This document shows, one piece after another, positions 12,355-24,900 of a DNA stretch of 64,000 nt. The stretch comes from Phalacrocorax aristotelis. Its lineage: Eukaryota; Chordata; Aves; Suliformes; Phalacrocoracidae. Each line of letters begins with the position of its first letter. Position 1 is the stretch's first letter. The DNA is taken from positions 48,760,191 to 48,824,190 of the forward strand of contig NC_134278.1 in the NCBI RefSeq assembly GCF_949628215.1, read 5' to 3'. Both the position numbers and the translations under genes were made by a program. Under the pieces are notes generated by a model, which was given only the letters and a program-made list of their open reading frames with translations, made no database searches and was not told the origin of the DNA.

Positions 12355-15300
12355 TTCTAAACAAATGAGTTTTCATATTGGAAGTAGTCTACTTTACGTT
12401 TTAATGCGTCATGGCTGAACATTAAAGTGTGCTGTGCAGGCTTTTAAAAGAGAGAATATTACCGCTTGTGGTTAGTCACCATCTACAGCCCATTATTTGA
12501 AGGAAAATATTATCCACTAATGGAAGCACACAGGAAATTGCTCCCTTGATAGAAATGGTTTACAGCAAGTAGGAAACAACTTTGGAATGGAGATTTGCTA
12601 ATAGCTTTACCTTGTCTTTGCAACTTTTTATATTCTTCCTTGCCTTTACTGCAAAGTTGACTCCTTGATAAGATAGAGCCTTTATCAGAGCATATTAGTT
12701 ATTCATGTAGCTTCTGTGAGCACTAGAAATAAATCATTGCAAGTTGAAAATGTTTCTCAAAGACCATAAAAAGCACCCCTTTTAAATTGCTCTATTAGGT
12801 ACAATTATTTCATTTATTTCCAGCTTTATATTTCTCAGTTAGTATCTTGTTCACTTGTCCTAGGGACAAGTTGTAATTTGTCTTATCAAAATCACCTAGC
12901 TCAGTCTAAGGTTAAATTTAATTGGGAAAGCAACTGGTAATGATATAGTTCATCTTTAGTAAATATGTGCAGCATGCCCAGACACTTACATTAGCAGGCA
13001 AATACTACATAGAATAGCATAGTTCCAACATGAACTCTGGATGCTGCATCTCCCTTTCCATCAACAGACATTGCAAAATGCACGTGTTTCAGTAAAGCTA
13101 TTTTTTGAGGAAAGATTTAACTGTGTAACTCTCTTACACACTACAGAATGTGCATTAATACCTTTTTTCCATATTGCCTTTCATCTGACAATCTCAAGTG
13201 GCTTTTAAGGTATTAAGGTATTAACCAAAAATGGTTAACATGCTACCAAATGAGATTTCTTTCTCTGCTCTTGATCCCTTTTTGTTTCTGTTCCCTGTCT
13301 GGCCAGAATCCAAATGTGGGGTTTTTTTCCAAGACAGCCACTGGAGCCTGTTCAAAGGAGTGTTCCTCCTCGCCCATTTTGAACTGCCAATGCACTTAAT
13401 GACCTTCATGATGTGTCTATATTTGCAGAGTGAAGCCCTTTTGATTTCCACCCCAGTCCTTTTTCTCAGGGGTTTGGAGGGGCTGGAGAACAACCTCTAG
13501 GCAAAATTATCTGGTAGTTGGTTATACTGTTGGCCCCTCTTTTCTGTCTTTCAGAGAGCAAGAAGTCAACATAGGAAGCTGGGGTCAACGGAGACACCTG
13601 CTTACCCATAAATCTCATGGGAACTGCTGTGGGAATCCGAGCAAGTAGCAAGATTTTGTCTATCTGGGTGCCTCAAGAAAAAAAAGAAAGATTAAAAATA
13701 TGCTTAATTCAAATTCAGTTCATGGTCATTTAGATCAGAATATCCAATAGTTTGGGCAGGTACCTATCGTCCTCAGGAGCCTCAGTTGCCAGCTTGCATT
13801 CCAGCTGAGTACCCTCTTGACTATTCAAAAGAAAGCTTTGTAGGTTCAAGCCTTACAAATATCAGACCATGACAGTCTTCATGCTTATATAAATTGACAC
13901 ATACTCTACCGTCTGCATAGCTACTTCATATGTTAGCTGACAGCACAAGCAATAGCAGTTTGTCTCTTTTAGCTTGCGCTAATGAAAATACAAGCTAAGT
14001 CATTTGAGCATCTCTCCTGGTCAGGAGCACATGTAGGCACAGCCCTCCTCTCACATCGCAAGCCCATTTCTCCAGAAGGCAGTACTTGTAGTTAGCTCAA
14101 GACTGAACCCAAATGGATCAGCTCTGCAGGGGAGGAACAAGTTAATAACCCGCCAGTGACAGGAGGAGCAAGACGTTGAGCCCTTCCAATAAATTCTTCC
14201 CACCTAGTAGGAAAAGGCTGTTAGCTGTCTGCATAAGTTATCCTCAAAATCTGTAAAATAAAGAGATTCTACTTGTCCAGTCTTCCCTCCCTGAATATAT
14301 TGTAACAATAAGACATAACTCAGCTGCTGCAGATTAAAACTGTAATTCAGATGCCAAGTACTTTATAGGTGAATTAAACTTGTGTTTGAATTTTGTCTGT
14401 TAAGCATTTCAGCTGGAAGGGAATGAGAAAGTTGCATAATTTATTATTTATTGTTTTCAATAGACCTCACTATCATACTCAAAAGCACATATTTTGCATG
14501 AGATGCATATGTAGACAGGAGTTATTAAAAGGCTATACCAAAAGGCTTTATGGTGATGCAGATGCAATAAGATTGCTATATAAATGTGCTTTCTATGCAG
14601 TATCTCATTTAAAGACTGGAGAATCCTTAGTTCATTATCACAAATGCATACAACACGAGTTCAGGTTTTTTAATGACTGTGGAGAGCATGCCTCACTCAG
14701 GCTTCTAAATTTTGGTCCTAACTCTTTCCTCATCTCTCCTCACAATATGACATTTGCCTATTTCCTAAATAAAGGTTAATTTCTTTAACATGCCTCACAA
14801 AAGATAAACCAAAACAACCCACTCCTTGTTTTCTTTTGAACATCACCATTGCAAGTTATCTGTTGGTCGGTTCTCATTTTCTATTAGCACCCCCATCAGG
14901 GGCTGTGCAATATAATTAAACCTCCTCAATTTATCCTTTGAGATAGTGTTTCAAAATACTAAAATCACAGGACCCAACTACTGTCACTATCCAAAACAAG
15001 AACAGCCATTTCAACCATTAAAATTCAGGTATTGAACACCAGTGTTGCAACACAGTAGCATTTCTACCTACTTTTTGCAGCAGTACAGGCATCATTCCTT
15101 GCACAAGATGTGATTATTGTCTCTCATACTGCCAACCCCTTTAAAGAGACAGAACCATTATACATGCCAGCTAAATGCACCATGATAATAGAAAACCAAG
15201 CACACATTTGGCTTCACAATGACATGCAACAATAAAAGCATTTTTTCTGTTATTTAACCCAGACATTCTTAACTACAAAACACTACAATCTGTAGCCTGA

Positions 15301-16515
15301 GACCCTGAGAAGGTCTCTTATTTCAGGGACGAAAGGCAGAAGCTTATATCATCACAGCTGAATTAGTGTGTTGCTTCAACACTTTCTCTGTCATCGGGCA
15401 CGTAACTTTACACATCAGATGTTGCCAGCAGGCTTGCAGGAGGCCAACTTGCTCAATGTCTAGAGACACAGCAGTGACATGCCAGCTGTTTGAGAGAGAA
15501 AGGAAGCCAACGATCCTAAGCTCGAGGGCCCAGTTCTGTATAGGAGCACTGGATGACTGGGAAACTGCAGGGAGCCAGATACAAAATTCTGTAGACTCAA
15601 GTTCAGTTGAGGGACCCTGTGGGATACCAGTGGTTTGCGACAGAAGTGATCATCAGATGGGATGGGGAAAATGCACAGATAATTGATTGCAGCAACAGTT
15701 ATGCCCAGCTAACCCTCCAATTCTCAACTAATACTTAAAGGAGATGTCAAAGGACCAATAGAGCTACCAGTGATGATGATGTCTCTTTTCCTCCCACAAG
15801 ATCTTTGGATGCTTTTTAGACCGCAGGATTGCTCATCCACTGCCGAATTACAGCTGGCCACAACAGCCATTTTGCAGCACTATACAATAGCTATGAAGGA
15901 AATGAAGAATAAACTTCTATTGATCCAGCAATGGGAGTCTCCAACAGACAGAATATAATTGCCTGAACAAGGTTGCAAAACGGCAGTAACTATGAGTATT
16001 AACAAAGTGCAAGCTAAGTTAGCAAAGTTAGCGTTGAAACAGCCAAGATATCTCTGTGAACAGTTATAGAGGACACAGGGCAATCAGCAGCAAGCTTTAA
16101 CATCACGCCACAGAGCAAGGAAGAAGGGAATCTCAGCTCTGCCCAACTATCCAACCGTCCTTCCCCCACAAATATAACACCCTTTCTAGCCAAAACCACC
16201 ACTCCCTACAGTCTTGTCACAGGAGTAAACAGTGACTGTATATGCAAATATAATTAACTTGGCCTGAAAAGAACAGAGGGAGAAAAGAAGATAAGGAAGG
16301 CATCTTCCCAAAACAGTCTCCCTTACACTGCCTGTGAGGAATTACACTACTTACGGCCTTTTTGGGTGGCAGTCCCTCCTTGTTCTCTGGCTCCAACAGA
16401 AGCCCTGGTGTTGCTTGCAGAACAACACATCCCAGGAACACCCAGGACTGGCATGGCACAATGTGTGCTTTGTTCCAAAACAAAGGATCCAAAAGGAGCT
16501 CCTGGAGACTCTCAC

Positions 16516-16541
16516 TTTTGTGGGCCTGAGGGCCCACAAAA
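16516..16541. repeat. Perfect 11-bp hairpin with 4-base loop
   Basis: TTTTGTGGGCC, loop TGAG, then GGCCCACAAAA. The arms are exactly complementary. A run of A follows. The function is unknown. Confidence 0.8.
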
Positions 16542-19524
16542 AAAAACCCAAGTGTGATACACTTAGCTATTTTTTGCTCCGATTCTGTGGTACACCTTTG
16601 TTGCCTCTAGTTAGTGCTCCTGCAAAGGACAGTTGCTTTCTTCTGGAACGAGGTTTTCATGTTTTCCAACAAAATATGGCTGCTTCAGAGCCCTAAGGAA
16701 AAGGGGATCAGCAAATATCACCACCCACAAAAACAACATAATTTTCTGATATTGTGTGTTACCATGCAAAACTACGCTTTTCTGTATAAAAGACTGCCTG
16801 ACACATACAGCGGAAGAGAGGAGCAAGGGTGGATCTAAAATTTTTACCTATAAAAGTAGTGAGCTCAAGACTGTCTTTTTCTTTTCCCTAGATCACCTCA
16901 CTGATGTCTTCCTACCTGTCATCAAACTACCCTTAGGATTGTTTTTCCAGAAACGTGTTGAATTTTTACTTTAATTCAGAACTTAAACACAAAGGATGTA
17001 GGTCTTGAAGGAGTTGATTGGTTTTGTTTTCATTCACTTTTAAGATTATCTAAAACATCTTCGGCTTCATATAAGCAAGCAATGTACCTTTTAACCCAAC
17101 AGTCATATATCTGCAGGAGAAACAAAAGTCACACGATACCAGCTCCTGGTAGTTAAGACCGCACTTTGATTTGAGCCTTAGGCATCTGAAGGCAGCTTAT
17201 TCATTTGAACTGCAACTGTTGAGAAATGTGCAAAGAAATTTAAAGTCATTACAAATTATAAAACTCCAAAAAGGCCTAAAAATCACTCCTTGACAAGGTG
17301 CAACATTTTACCAATCATTCAGGGATGGACAGTAGTATGAATAGGAAGGTGCAGACCATCTTCCACTGGTACAGAGGAGAGGTGGATGTTAGTCACTAGA
17401 GTCCTTTACAACTTCCATCTATCATTCATCTAACAAAATCCATCAATCTTCAAAGAAAAAAAAATCATATAGAAAAGTCCATATTGGAAAGACTAGTTGG
17501 ACTGCCTGCTGCAATGAATATTACTGCTTGGAAGCTGGCATTTTCTACAGCTGCAGCAAGTCAGATCAACAGAGTCAATCTGCAAAAAAAAAGAAAAAAA
17601 AACAAACCCAAACTTCCATCTCCTGTTTGTCAGGAAACTGGCTGTGTCTCAGGTACATTTAATCCATATTTTATAGACTTTGTAATATTCTGCAAACATT
17701 CCACTAAATGTTAGTTGTCATGCTGTGGCATGATGCATTTAAACAACCTGATGACTTCATTGATTTAAATGGTCTCTGGGTAAGACCCAGGCTTGCATCC
17801 CTGCCTAGTCTCATATTTGCCAAAAAACAATTTAAAAACCATTAAGTCCTGTGAGGAGAGGATTATCATTAAGAGATTATTTTAATTCAATACCATTTAA
17901 GCTTAAAGTAATAGCTAATAACAGCAGTCAATACTTAAAAGCATGTCTACAGTTCTTTGAAGACAGAAAGTGGTCTTTAGTATTTACACTGCAAAAGAGT
18001 GCTGATTTTGAGTAAACAGTATCTCTTTTTAGGGGAGGGAGAAGGAATATAGCAAGCTACTGTGTGTCAGTCTGTAAGTAAATAGCTTTTGTGCTACTTG
18101 AAAAGGCTCAGACAGCTAATAAGATTCATATCTGAACCAGAAGATTTCAAGTGTTTTGGTGCTATTAGGGACTAATTTATTTCTTTGAAAGTTTTCATAA
18201 AAATGGCCATCTTCATGACACAAGTAAAGAGGTAAAGGTCTCAGCAAGAGAGCCTTTCAAGAGCTTGCCAAATTACAAAAACAGACACACTATTAATTAT
18301 GGCTTTGATTTAATTAACTTGGGTAAGCTACACACTAACCATTCTAGTTTCATTTTTTTCCTCATAATTATACTCAGAGTTACTGTGCTTCAGTGATCAG
18401 AGGTGGATGAATCTCACAGGTGAACAGTTCTCCCATGCAACAGTTAAAGTTATGAACGTTTTGATTCATTTCCACCCTAGGGACTGGAGGTTGCTGGGAG
18501 CTCAGAAGGGTAGAGGCAAACCAGATGGAGTTATATCACCAGTGTGAAGCTGCAGCACTTAAAACAAATATTATTCCAGCACATATTAACAAGGCATAAT
18601 TTCTAAGATCACAAATGGGTTTTTCAAGAAAGCCCGAGATGCTGCTTTAATGAAACAAGTGTCCAGGACCCTTGCTCCAGTGCTCTGCCTTCAACACTGA
18701 GAGCAAGATCGAGCAGCAAACAGTTCTGCTGTGAACCCATTACCTTTGTACGGTCTCTAATTGAGTGTCAAAATCTGTGATCAGCCCCAGTTTGACTTAC
18801 CGTTGTCAAGCATTATTGTTAAGTCATCTTCACTGAGGCCCTTCTTTTGACTTTGTTATGTAGCAAGGACACAAATGCAGAGCTGCCTCCATCCCTGGGT
18901 AGGGGGTGGGTGGGTGTGAGGCTGAGGCAGGGCAAGGATGCCCGTGACTCAGTGTGTGAAATGCTCCACTGCTGCTCATGCCCTGAGTTGTTCTCTAGCA
19001 GCACTACTATGCTAAATAACACAGACCAAAGTTAATTCTCATTAGCCTCAAATAGTTACCTTCTTCCAGACCCAGCTATGCCAGAAAAAAGGGGAACTGT
19101 CGTGGTTGCTGATCACCCTTCTCTCTTGTTGAGGGATACTGTCCCTGCCAGTCTGTAAGTGGAGAAATCTGTCCAAGCACTCTCATCTTGTTTCAAGCCC
19201 AGGCACGTGAATTAGCTCACATAACACCACAGGTGTTTTTTCCTGAACTGAATAAGAGCAAAAGCTTGCACAAAAGTCCCCGTAGTCTGACCAACATGGG
19301 AAGTAACCTCTTCCACCAGCTCAGCTAAAAGATTTCTATGCACACTCTATGCTGCTGGTTTCTTATGTTACCAGCTTTTTGTTTCAATGGACAGACCCTC
19401 CAGGTCTCAACTACATGATGCCACAAGACAGTTTCTACAAACAGGTTACCCATCTCCAGATAATCTGGCCAGTTCTCCTCAAGTTTCACTGTGTTTCAGG
19501 AATGCAGTAGAAAGGGTCAGCTAA

Positions 19525-20745
19525 AGAATCACAGAATCACAGGTTGGAAGGGACCTCAGGGATCATCTAGTCCAACCTTTCTGGGAAGAGCAGAGTCTAA
19601 ACAAGATGGCCCAGCACCCTGTCCAGATGACTCCTGAAAGTGTCCAGCATGGCTGAGTCAACCACTTCCGTGGGGAGATTATTCCCATGGTTGACTGTCC
19701 TCAATGTGAAAAATTTTCCTCTCATGCCCAATCGGAATCCCCCCAAGAGCAACTTGTGTCCATTCCCCCTTGCCCTCTCCATGTGACTCCGTGTAAAAAG
19801 GGAGTCTCCATCTTCTTTGTAGCTACCCCTTAAGTACTGGTACATGGTGATGAGATCCCCTCTGAGCCTCCTTTTCTCAAGGCTGAACAAACCCAGTTCT
19901 CCTAGCCTATCCTCATATGGCAGCTTCCCAGGCCTTTGATCATCTTGGTGGCCCTTCTCTGGACCCCTTCCAGCCTGTCCACAGCCTTTTTGTATAGCGG
20001 GGACCAGAACTGCACACAGTACTCCAGGTGTGGCCTGACAAGTGCTGAGTAGAGTGGGATGATGACTTCTTTATCTCTGCCAGCGATGCCCTTTTTGATG
20101 CAACCCAGCATCCTGTTGGCCTTCTTGGCCGCAGCAGCACACTGTTCGCTCATGTTGAGCTTCCTGTCCACCAGGACCCCCAGGTCCCTTTCCACAGAGC
20201 TGCTCTCCAGCCAGGTGCATCCCAGTCTGGGCTGCACTCCTGGATTATGTTTTCCCAGGTGCATGACCTTACACTTCTCCTTGTTGAACTTCATAAGGTT
20301 CTTGCTGGCCCACTCTTCCAGCCTATCCAGATCTCCCTGCAGAGCAGCTCTCCCTTCTGGAGTGTCTACTTCCCCACTCAACTTGGTGTCATCAGCAAAC
20401 TTCATCAGGCTACTCCTGATCCCATTATCCAGACCACTTATAAAGTTATTGAATAACACTGGGCCCAATATTGATCCCTGGGGGACTCCACTAGTGACAG
20501 GTTGCCACTTGCAAAAGGAGCCATTTACCACCACCCTTTGGGTGCAGCCTGTCAGCCAGTTCCCCACCCACTACACAGACCACTTGTCTAGGCCATAACG
20601 CATTAATTTCTCCAGGAGGAGACTGTGGGGGACCATATCAAAGGCCTTGGAGAAGTCCAGGTAGACAATGTCCACCGCCCACCCCATGTCAGCCAGGCAA
20701 GTCTCTTTGTCATAGAAGGCAGAAGAATAGCATCAACAAGGTGAC
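19525..20745 (-). mobile_element. CR1 LINE, 3' part with reverse-transcriptase coding sequence
   Basis: This is a minus-strand CR1. The 3' end lies at about 19525, where the plus strand shows AGAATCACAGAATCACAGG, the complement of the CR1 tail. The element runs to about 20745, where recognisable reverse-transcriptase sequence fades. It is 5'-truncated. Its tail wording differs from the copies at 2.0 and 37.6 kb, so it belongs to another, probably older, CR1 group. Confidence 0.96.
19594..20720 (-). pseudogene. CR1 ORF2 reverse-transcriptase fragment (broken)
   Basis: Reading from the right, the minus strand encodes the RT palm motif AVDIVYLDFSKAFDMVPH, a TAG stop at 20571-20573, then [20 protein letters not shown]. 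Next comes the catalytic box FADD (codons 20388-20399, equivalent to YXDD), then [16 protein letters not shown] and [20 protein letters not shown]. Near 19890-19925 the frame shifts by one base. The last part, [11 protein letters not shown] to GHLV, is in the new frame and ends in TAG at 19597. Between the stop and the shift, 221 codons remain open. In CR1 this enzyme copies element RNA into the genome. This copy has no endonuclease domain and carries at least two lesions, so it should be inactive. Confidence 0.93.
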
Positions 20746-21764
20746 TCCTCTCTGTCAGCATCATCATGAAGCCAGCGTGCATAGGCGAAGACAGAGGGAC
20801 CTCAGAACATCAACAAATAGCCTTCAGATGTCAGATGCCTTTACAAAGCTCCCAGTTCTGCTGAGAAGTGTTTCTTGGGAGAAGCGTTTGCTTCATAGGA
20901 AGCAAATAAAGGAAGGAGATCCTCTTCAGGAACTGGGAAAGAAGGAGATCCCATTTTATACACCATCATGGATCGCATGAATCTGCTACAAATTCTGCAT
21001 TTCACTCCCTGGGTGCCTATGCAAAATGCTGTCTGAAGGCACATTTGCTTTCAGGTGTATGTTTGCTCAGGGTGACTTTCAGCAGATAAGTGTTATGAAA
21101 AATGCTCTTACCTGTGCTAATAGCAAATGCCTTTCTGGATGATGAAATGAAAACGGGATGAGTAAAAGAGTAAAATGACATTGAAATTGCACAGAAAATT
21201 ACAGTAATGAATCAGCAGGAAGACAAACAGTACTTCCACAATTACATGTGCTACACAGAAAGCTCTGTCAACAACTGACCTCTTCAAGTTGTCATGCATA
21301 ATATCTGATTGTATGATTCACCATCGATAGCACTGAAAGGAGAGAGTTGTCAAGTATTATTTCTTTATTATTATCATTTTCCATAGATTCAAATGCTCTT
21401 TGAAGTGATCAGAGATTAATAAATAGAAACAATTGGTCTGTTCCATCACTCTGCAAAAATTAACACAGTCGTGTCCTTGGTGAAACCTTGCCATGTAAAG
21501 TTAACATGAATGAGGCAGTATGTTCAAAGGACTCTTCCAGACCTTGGAGCAACCTATGGCTGCATCCTCTGGGTGTCAAAACAAGAGTATAAGTAAAAGT
21601 TGAGCCTGGTTTAATATATCTCAGAAAAGGATATGAAATCAACTGAAATTAGTAGTGTATTTAACAAAAATTACAAGCAAAAACTAGTAGAACAGGCTCC
21701 AATTTTTCATTTGATACCTTCCTGCTGTTATCACTGGTCACCTTATAGGCTATACCCACAACAC

Positions 21765-21915
21765 CTCCATGAGCTGGAAAGTAAGGCTAAATAACATGCC
21801 CAAGCTTCTTTAGGGAGTCTGCCAAAAAGAAAAGAAAAAACTATTAAAAAGTCAACTTGATCATCCAAATCCCAGTCTAGCCTCCCAAGCACTGGAGCAT
21901 CTTTCCTCTGCCAAG
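21765..21915 (+). repeat. Probable L2/MIR-like fossil
   Basis: GGCTAAATAACATGCCCAAG followed by a gap and then CCAGTCTAGCCTCCCAAGCA resembles the conserved part of ancient L2/MIR elements (AAGTGACTTGCCCAAGGTCA ... CCAGTGCTCTAACCACT). It is recognised by eye only. Confidence 0.4.
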
Positions 21916-24900
21916 TATTTATCAGACCACTTCACAATTCATTGCCTTTCCAAATAGCTTTTCACTGGGGAACAGTGAATTGCAAAAGGCTTTGTAGATT
22001 GAGCTAGAAAGGTCTTCAGAAGGTGAGCCAGGAACAATTTCAGATACAGAAAGCAAAATTCTGTCTTGAAAGAGGTCAGAGAAATAGGTCCACGTCACTT
22101 CAGTGATGCTGCAAAACTGATACATTGAACATTTAGCCTCAAACATGAACTGAGAAGCCTCCATCCCCCCTCCCTGCCCATGCAGCCTGTTCCTTAGGTG
22201 CCATCTGAGGATTTTTCAGCTCTTTCATCTCTTACAACAGCTTCTCAGAGCTCTTCTACAATCCAAGGGCAGACCGTTATAAAAATAGAATTATGCCTGT
22301 TACAGATGTGACTTTTGACAAATTATCAGCATAACCCTTTATCTAGACACCAACTGCAGCATGATAGTATTATATATAAACCTTATTTCTTTTCCTCCCC
22401 ATCCAATTAGACAACCAGCCTTACTGACCCTGTGAGCACCATACAAAACTCCTACGACCAAAAGCCAGAAAAATAGGTATGTCAGAAAACCAAGGGGAAA
22501 GGTGGGGGCAAGTAACAAGAAAGGCTAGGGCATAACAGCTGCCTAGACCCTACGGCTCCATTGCAGGATGGGACTCAGCAAATTATCTGGCTGGATCCAA
22601 GGGTGCCCCAGCAACATTCAGCCAAACATCATCTAGTGATGGGATTCTGTAGTGACATGCTGCACGTGGCTCAGGAGTCACAGGTTGGCCACATGGGATT
22701 CATAGGTACTGCTGTCAGACACCTTCATAGTGGTATTCATGGGTCTGTGTTGGATGAGAGGAGGGAAGTTTGTGCCCCTACCATTATCCTGACACAGTTA
22801 GAGCAGAACAACTTTAGCACTCAGGAAAGATTTCATTTCACTTCTCTGACAAGAAAAAACTCCAGGGCAAAACCTTCTTAAGTGGATTTTTACAAAAAAG
22901 AACCTACTTGCATCTTAGCCACTAAGGACAACCATGCTCTTTCTGTCTGAAACTGTCAGTGGTCCCCTGCTTGACAGAACATCGACTCAAGCGCCACAGG
23001 GTTTGAGGGCTGTAGGGAGGAAGAAGATTTTTTTGAAGACCCATCAATAATGTCTTACTGGGTAAAGTGCAAGAGGTTATTAGACCCTGGACCTTTCAAC
23101 AAGACTTTCAGTTTTCTTCTTCTGAAATCCTGCAAACTGAGTTTTCAGATTCACTGAATATTTTCACCAGTCTGATCTTATGAAATAAAATTGAGGGATA
23201 AACAGAGACATGGACACTTCACCTGAATACCCGTTTTCAAACAGCATATCCAGTGGTGTTCAGAAGGCAATGATACATGAAGCGCTCCTCCATATTTTGC
23301 TTCAAGCTCTCTATAGCCTACCAGCATTTTTCAAAAACAAGACAGAGTGCCTGTAAAAAAACCAGAAGCTAAAAAGAGCTGCCAGTTTACGGTCTTGAAG
23401 CCTAGTTACTGCTGTGCTAGAGGAAGAAGACCGCAAGCAAGGGGTCTAGTACCAGAAGAAGAATAAGGAGGAATAACTACACAGGTGCTTTTTTCATCCA
23501 CTGTGCTCAGCTCAACTTGCCTTGGGGAGGGAGGGAAGGCACCTGGCACAGGGGATGAACAATTGTTCAGTTGTTCTGAAAAGAGACTGCACAAAAACAT
23601 AGTTTAAAGTTCTCCTAGTTTTGGGGAACTGTAACTGACTTCTTTCACTGAGTTGAGGGTTTGGGGTGTGGGATTTATGGTTTTTTCTTTTAAACTCTCA
23701 GATGTCTCTTCCCAGGCTAAACTGAAGCCTCTGCCAGAAATCAGCTGCTACCTCTTCCTTGACTCACTGTCATCCTTAGAAGCAGTTTGATTTTTTAAAA
23801 ATTTTGAGAGAAAAGTGCTTTTATTAACAGTTCCCAAATATTTTAATGTAGGTATTTCTTTAAGGTGATGAGTTGTGAGCTTTTAAAAACAGAATAAAAA
23901 CTTAACATAAAGAAACACCTGGTTTCTCACTACCATCAGCACAACACTTACCTGGGTTGTGGTTTGGTTTTTGAGATAGCTTAACATCTTTAAAGCACAC
24001 CAGGGTTAGAGAGGCATCAGACATGCCCTGTGACTGTTGTGGTGTTGGCTGAAAAGTGAAACCAGTAGAAGCCGGGCTGCCAGCAAATTGGGGGGTGTCT
24101 TTTTGACCCCCAGAGACAGGTCTTCTGCCATGTCCCATGCCCCCCACCAGCACACACATGTTGAGAGCAGAGCTTCAGATTTCTCCCAACGGCATGGATT
24201 GATTTTACACAACTGACAGAAAGACATATAAACATCTGCAAAAATAGCAAGTGTAGAAAAGATGTTTACTACGAGTAATATCAAATACTGGATATCAAAT
24301 ACTGAAATGTTATATGCTGTTATAAAATATTTAGAAATAAACCAGAGAGATAAGAGACATCAACTTCTAAGTAAAATACCTCTTAAAACAATCTATTAGC
24401 AGCTGGGCAGATATCCATAGTTCATTTCTTGATAAGAATATGTGTTTGGAAACTCTCAGCCACTATTAAGAGACACCATAGTTTAATAGTGCTTTCTTCT
24501 AATCAGCATTTTTAGAGAGAGTTTTGGGGTTTGTGAATTTACTTGCATCCTGATCCAGAGACCTTCCTCGTATTTCTTTGCTTCTCTATCTCGTGATTGG
24601 TTTTAGCAATTTATTCTGACAAAAAACAAATACATTCATGCTAAGAGGTTAAATACACATGCACTCTCTCAAGAAATTTCAATCTTGTTTATCACAAATG
24701 CATCTTTCATTTCTGCTTTTTTCTATTCTGTGGTGGTAACCAGATGAGTTTTAGCTTGTTCATTTGCATCCAATCCTATCACCCTTTCAAAAAGCCGAAA
24801 AATATACTGCCAGATAGGTGCTCTGTATTTAATTATTACCTGACAGTTCATACACTTCCCTTTCATGTTTGAGGCTACATCGATAACATTTTTGCTTTAC

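Larger units (their letters stand above)
9667..19524. other. Intergenic, no gene seen
   Basis: It holds a GA/TA repeat (12333-12354), a hairpin (16516-16541) and otherwise unique-looking sequence. The 128-codon frame at 14393-14779 starts at TTG rather than ATG and has no recognisable domain. Stretches with clustered homeodomain-like ATTA sites (12395-12560, 18280-18340) could be regulatory, but this is only a guess. Confidence 0.6.

Noticed and set aside
14393..14779. A 128-codon plus-strand open frame in the intergenic region.
   Set aside because: It starts at TTG, has no recognisable domain, no splice context and average AT-rich composition. An open stretch of this length is expected by chance in 47 kb over six frames.
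16217..16838. A cluster of overlapping open frames on both strands.
   Set aside because: They contradict each other in frame and strand, and none has a recognisable domain. At most the region is an unidentified old repeat.
20059..20598. A 179-codon plus-strand open frame.
   Set aside because: It is the antisense shadow of the CR1 reverse-transcriptase sequence, which runs on the minus strand.
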